In this document: in pieces, positions 62,321-64,000 of the stretch
How the letters are laid out: every line of letters starts with the position of its first letter
How positions within the stretch are numbered: the first letter of the stretch is position 1
From: Xaviernesmea oryzae
Lineage (GTDB): Bacteria; Pseudomonadota; Alphaproteobacteria; Rhizobiales; Rhizobiaceae
Direction of reading: 5' to 3'
DNA: 64,000 nt
Assembly: GCF_900177415.1 (NCBI RefSeq)
Contig: NZ_FXAF01000006.1
Coordinates: forward strand, 520,001 to 584,000
Position numbers and translations under genes: made by a program
Notes under the pieces: model-generated
The model's input: only the letters and a program-made list of their open reading frames with translations
Database searches by the model: none
Told to the model about the DNA's origin: nothing

Positions 62321-62716
62321 GTGGAATACCGTTTCCTGATCGTCGAAGACAGCTTGCTGGTGGCGATGGATATCGAAGACGCGATCCACCGGAGCGGCCA
62401 CGACGTGGTCGGCATTGCGCCCGATATGAAGATGGCGCTGAATTACACCCGCGACACCGATATCGCCTTCGTCGACGTCCGGCTCGCCGACGGCGAAACC
62501 GGCCCCGAGATCGCGCGTGCACTGGCCGAATACGGCATCGTGGTGATCATGATCACTGGCAATCCCGGCCTGGTGGCGTCCGATTCCTCGGGCATCCTGG
62601 GTGTCATGCCGAAGCCGCTCACCGACGAGGCTTCGATGGACCTGATCCAGTTCGCCGTCGACCGCAAGAACGGCCGGCCGGGGACGCCGCCCGCAAGATT
62701 GCGGCTTTTCCATTGA
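62321..62716 (+). CDS. Single-domain response regulator
   Basis: A 131-residue receiver domain with no output domain. Acidic pocket Glu9-Asp10, phosphoacceptor Asp52 (AFVDVRLADG), Thr79 and Lys98 (VMPKPL) are all in place. Stand-alone receivers act in phosphorelays or on motility and stress partners; none is adjacent, so the partner kinase is unknown. Similar rhizobial proteins act downstream of HWE-type kinases. The start is GTG at 62321 with GGGAGG about 10 bases upstream. Confidence 0.88.
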   Translation: MEYRFLIVEDSLLVAMDIEDAIHRSGHDVVGIAPDMKMALNYTRDTDIAFVDVRLADGETGPEIARALAEYGIVVIMITGNPGLVASDSSGILGVMPKPLTDEASMDLIQFAVDRKNGRPGTPPARLRLFH

Positions 62717-62803
62717 AATCTTGCCTCTTCTGCGATCGAAATAGCTGTCCAATCCCGGGATGACGGTTTATGGGATCGGCTACAGATCGCAGCGGGTTCA
62801 TAG

Positions 62804-63811
62804 ATGCGTTATTTCATTACCGGGACGGCAGGCTTTATCGGTTTCCACGTGGCGCGGCGCCTGTTGGAGGAGGGCCACGAGGTTCTGGGCTTCGACGGCA
62901 TGACGCCCTATTACAGCCTGCGCCTCAAGGAGGCCCGCAACGCCGCGCTGGCGCAGTTTCCGGCATTCCGTCCGGTTGTCGGCATGCTGGAGGACAAGCC
63001 CGTCCTCGAAAAGGCCGTCGCCGGTTTCAAGCCGGATGTCCTGATCCACCTCGCTGCCCAGGCCGGCGTGCGCTACAGCCTCGAAAACCCCAAGGCCTAT
63101 CTGGATTCCAATCTGGTCGGCTCCTGGAACATCCTCGAAATCGCGCGAAACCACGGGATCGGCCACCTCATGCTGGCCTCGACCTCCTCGGTCTACGGCG
63201 CCAATCCGGACGTCCCCTTCCGCGAAACCGACAAGGCCGATGAGCCTTTGACCTTCTATGCGGCGAGCAAGAAGGCGATGGAACTGATGGCCCACAGCTA
63301 CGCGCATCTCTACAAGGTCCCGACCACCGCATTCCGCTTCTTCACCGTCTACGGCCCCTGGGGCCGGCCGGACATGGCGCTCTTCAAGTTCGTCAAGGCG
63401 ATGATCGAGGATCGCGAGATCGAGATCTATGGCGAAGGCAGGATGAGCCGGGACTTCACCTATATCGACGATCTGGTGGATTCGATCGTCGACCTGTCGC
63501 GGATCCGGCCCGGCGAAGACAATCGTGTCGCCGGGATCGACACGCTGTCCCATCAGGCGCCGTTCCGGGTGGTCAATATCGGCGGCGGCCAGCCCGCCGG
63601 TCTTCTGGATTTCATCGAGACCATCGAGCGGATCATGGGAAAGCCCGCCAAGCGCAAGATGCTGCCGATGCAGAAGGGCGACGTGCCGAGGACCTTTGCG
63701 AGCCCCGATCTTCTCGTCGCGCTCACCGGCAGGAAGCCCGAGACGGGCCTGGAAGAGGGCGTGAAGGCCTTCGTCCAGTGGTACCTGGACCATCGGGACG
63801 AGATCGGCTGA
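62804..63811 (+). CDS. NAD-dependent epimerase, UDP-glucuronate 4-epimerase type
   Basis: A 335-residue extended short-chain dehydrogenase. The NAD motif is [20 protein letters not shown] (residues about 6-25); the catalytic Ser-Tyr-Lys is seen as STSSVY and [24 protein letters not shown] is typical of UDP-glucuronate 4-epimerases, which make UDP-galacturonate for surface polysaccharides. The neighbouring convergent manC fragment suggests a polysaccharide locus continuing beyond the window edge. Confidence 0.9.
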   Translation: MRYFITGTAGFIGFHVARRLLEEGHEVLGFDGMTPYYSLRLKEARNAALAQFPAFRPVVGMLEDKPVLEKAVAGFKPDVLIHLAAQAGVRYSLENPKAYLDSNLVGSWNILEIARNHGIGHLMLASTSSVYGANPDVPFRETDKADEPLTFYAASKKAMELMAHSYAHLYKVPTTAFRFFTVYGPWGRPDMALFKFVKAMIEDREIEIYGEGRMSRDFTYIDDLVDSIVDLSRIRPGEDNRVAGIDTLSHQAPFRVVNIGGGQPAGLLDFIETIERIMGKPAKRKMLPMQKGDVPRTFASPDLLVALTGRKPETGLEEGVKAFVQWYLDHRDEIG

Positions 63812-63852
63812 TCCAATGCGAAGCCGGTGACGCTGGGAATGTGGGGTAGGGC

Positions 63853-64000
63853 TCAGCCTCTCCCGAATTCGTCGACGATGCGGATGATGTCGTCCTCGCC
63901 GAGATAGGAACCGGTCTGGACCTCGATCATTTCGAGCATGATCTTGCCCGGGTTCGCCAGCCGGTGCACCTCGCCCTGCGGGATGTAGACGGATTCGTTC
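63853..64000 (-). CDS. Mannose-1-phosphate guanylyltransferase / mannose-6-phosphate isomerase, C-terminal end
   Basis: The gene enters from the right edge; 48 residues are visible, starting [20 protein letters not shown] and ending [15 protein letters not shown]. This is the cupin-like isomerase end of ManC/CpsB/AlgA proteins, with the metal-binding His in GEVHRL and Glu in LEMIEVQTG. These make GDP-mannose for polysaccharides. The stop is TGA at 63853-63855. The remaining roughly 420 residues lie outside the window. Confidence 0.85.
   Translation of the reverse strand, partial: NESVYIPQGEVHRLANPGKIMLEMIEVQTGSYLGEDDIIRIVDEFGRG

Overview
The window looks like chromosomal backbone of a Rhizobiaceae alphaproteobacterium (Sinorhizobium/Ensifer, Rhizobium or Shinella type). 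The reasons are the high GC content, the short alphaproteobacterial forms of PheA, GpmA and PolA, the order polA / MarR regulator / AbcR-type sRNA, the dnaK-dnaJ and dapB-gpmA neighbourhoods, an RpoH promoter of alphaproteobacterial type, and several families of rhizobial palindromic intergenic repeats. I see no prophage, insertion sequence, tRNA, rRNA or CRISPR array. Genus-level placement is inference.

Layout. 1-3.2 kb: end of a WYL regulator, a VOC protein, pheA and kdsB, and a membrane-anchored cytochrome c. 3.2-10.8 kb: an AEC permease, a PfkB (adenosine) kinase, SH3 protein, 2-hydroxyacid dehydrogenase, GNAT, MoeB/ThiF and recF, then about 1 kb of repeat-rich, possibly decayed sequence. 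10.8-17.4 kb: cupin, slyX, dnaJ, dnaK with an RpoH promoter, and a PBP1A. 17.5-20.1 kb: a run of very small genes with strong ribosome binding sites, one behind a LexA box. 20.1-21.8 kb: a YbaK-like deacylase, an sRNA with three CCTCC-loop hairpins, cspA, and tandem terminators. 21.8-27.0 kb: an M20 dipeptidase and an arsenic cluster (arsR, aqpS, arsC, MFS efflux, divergent DUF6428 gene), then a MarR regulator. 27.2-30.4 kb: an AbcR-like sRNA and polA.

30.5-43.6 kb holds a complete C-P lyase phosphonate system on the minus strand: phnG-H-I-J-K-L, a hexapeptide acetyltransferase, phnC-D-E1-E2, a 2H phosphoesterase (DUF1045), phnM and phnN. The divergent repressor gene phnF lies at its head. 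Import (CDE), cleavage (GHIJKLM) and salvage of the ribose bisphosphate product (N) are all present; phnP is absent and the DUF1045 protein is the likely stand-in. A perfect palindrome lies between phnF and phnG, and a possible PHO box precedes phnC.

43.6-50.3 kb: a ParE/RelE toxin-antitoxin pair with an 18-bp inverted-repeat operator, gpmA, dapB, an ABC exporter, glk, mgsA and mepA. 50.5-57.2 kb: the yejABEF peptide importer, unusual in having a PIN-type toxin-antitoxin pair between yejE and yejF, coupled to yejF by an ATGA overlap. 57.2-64 kb: a GhrA-like reductase, small membrane proteins, pncB, a glycine-zipper protein, an isoprenylcysteine-methyltransferase-like protein, an alpha/beta hydrolase, a single-domain response regulator, a UDP-glucuronate epimerase and the end of manC.

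The most unusual signals are the RNA elements (three candidate sRNAs exposing anti-Shine-Dalgarno loops), the toxin-antitoxin pair inside the yej operon, and a LexA box driving an uncharacterised 57-residue protein.
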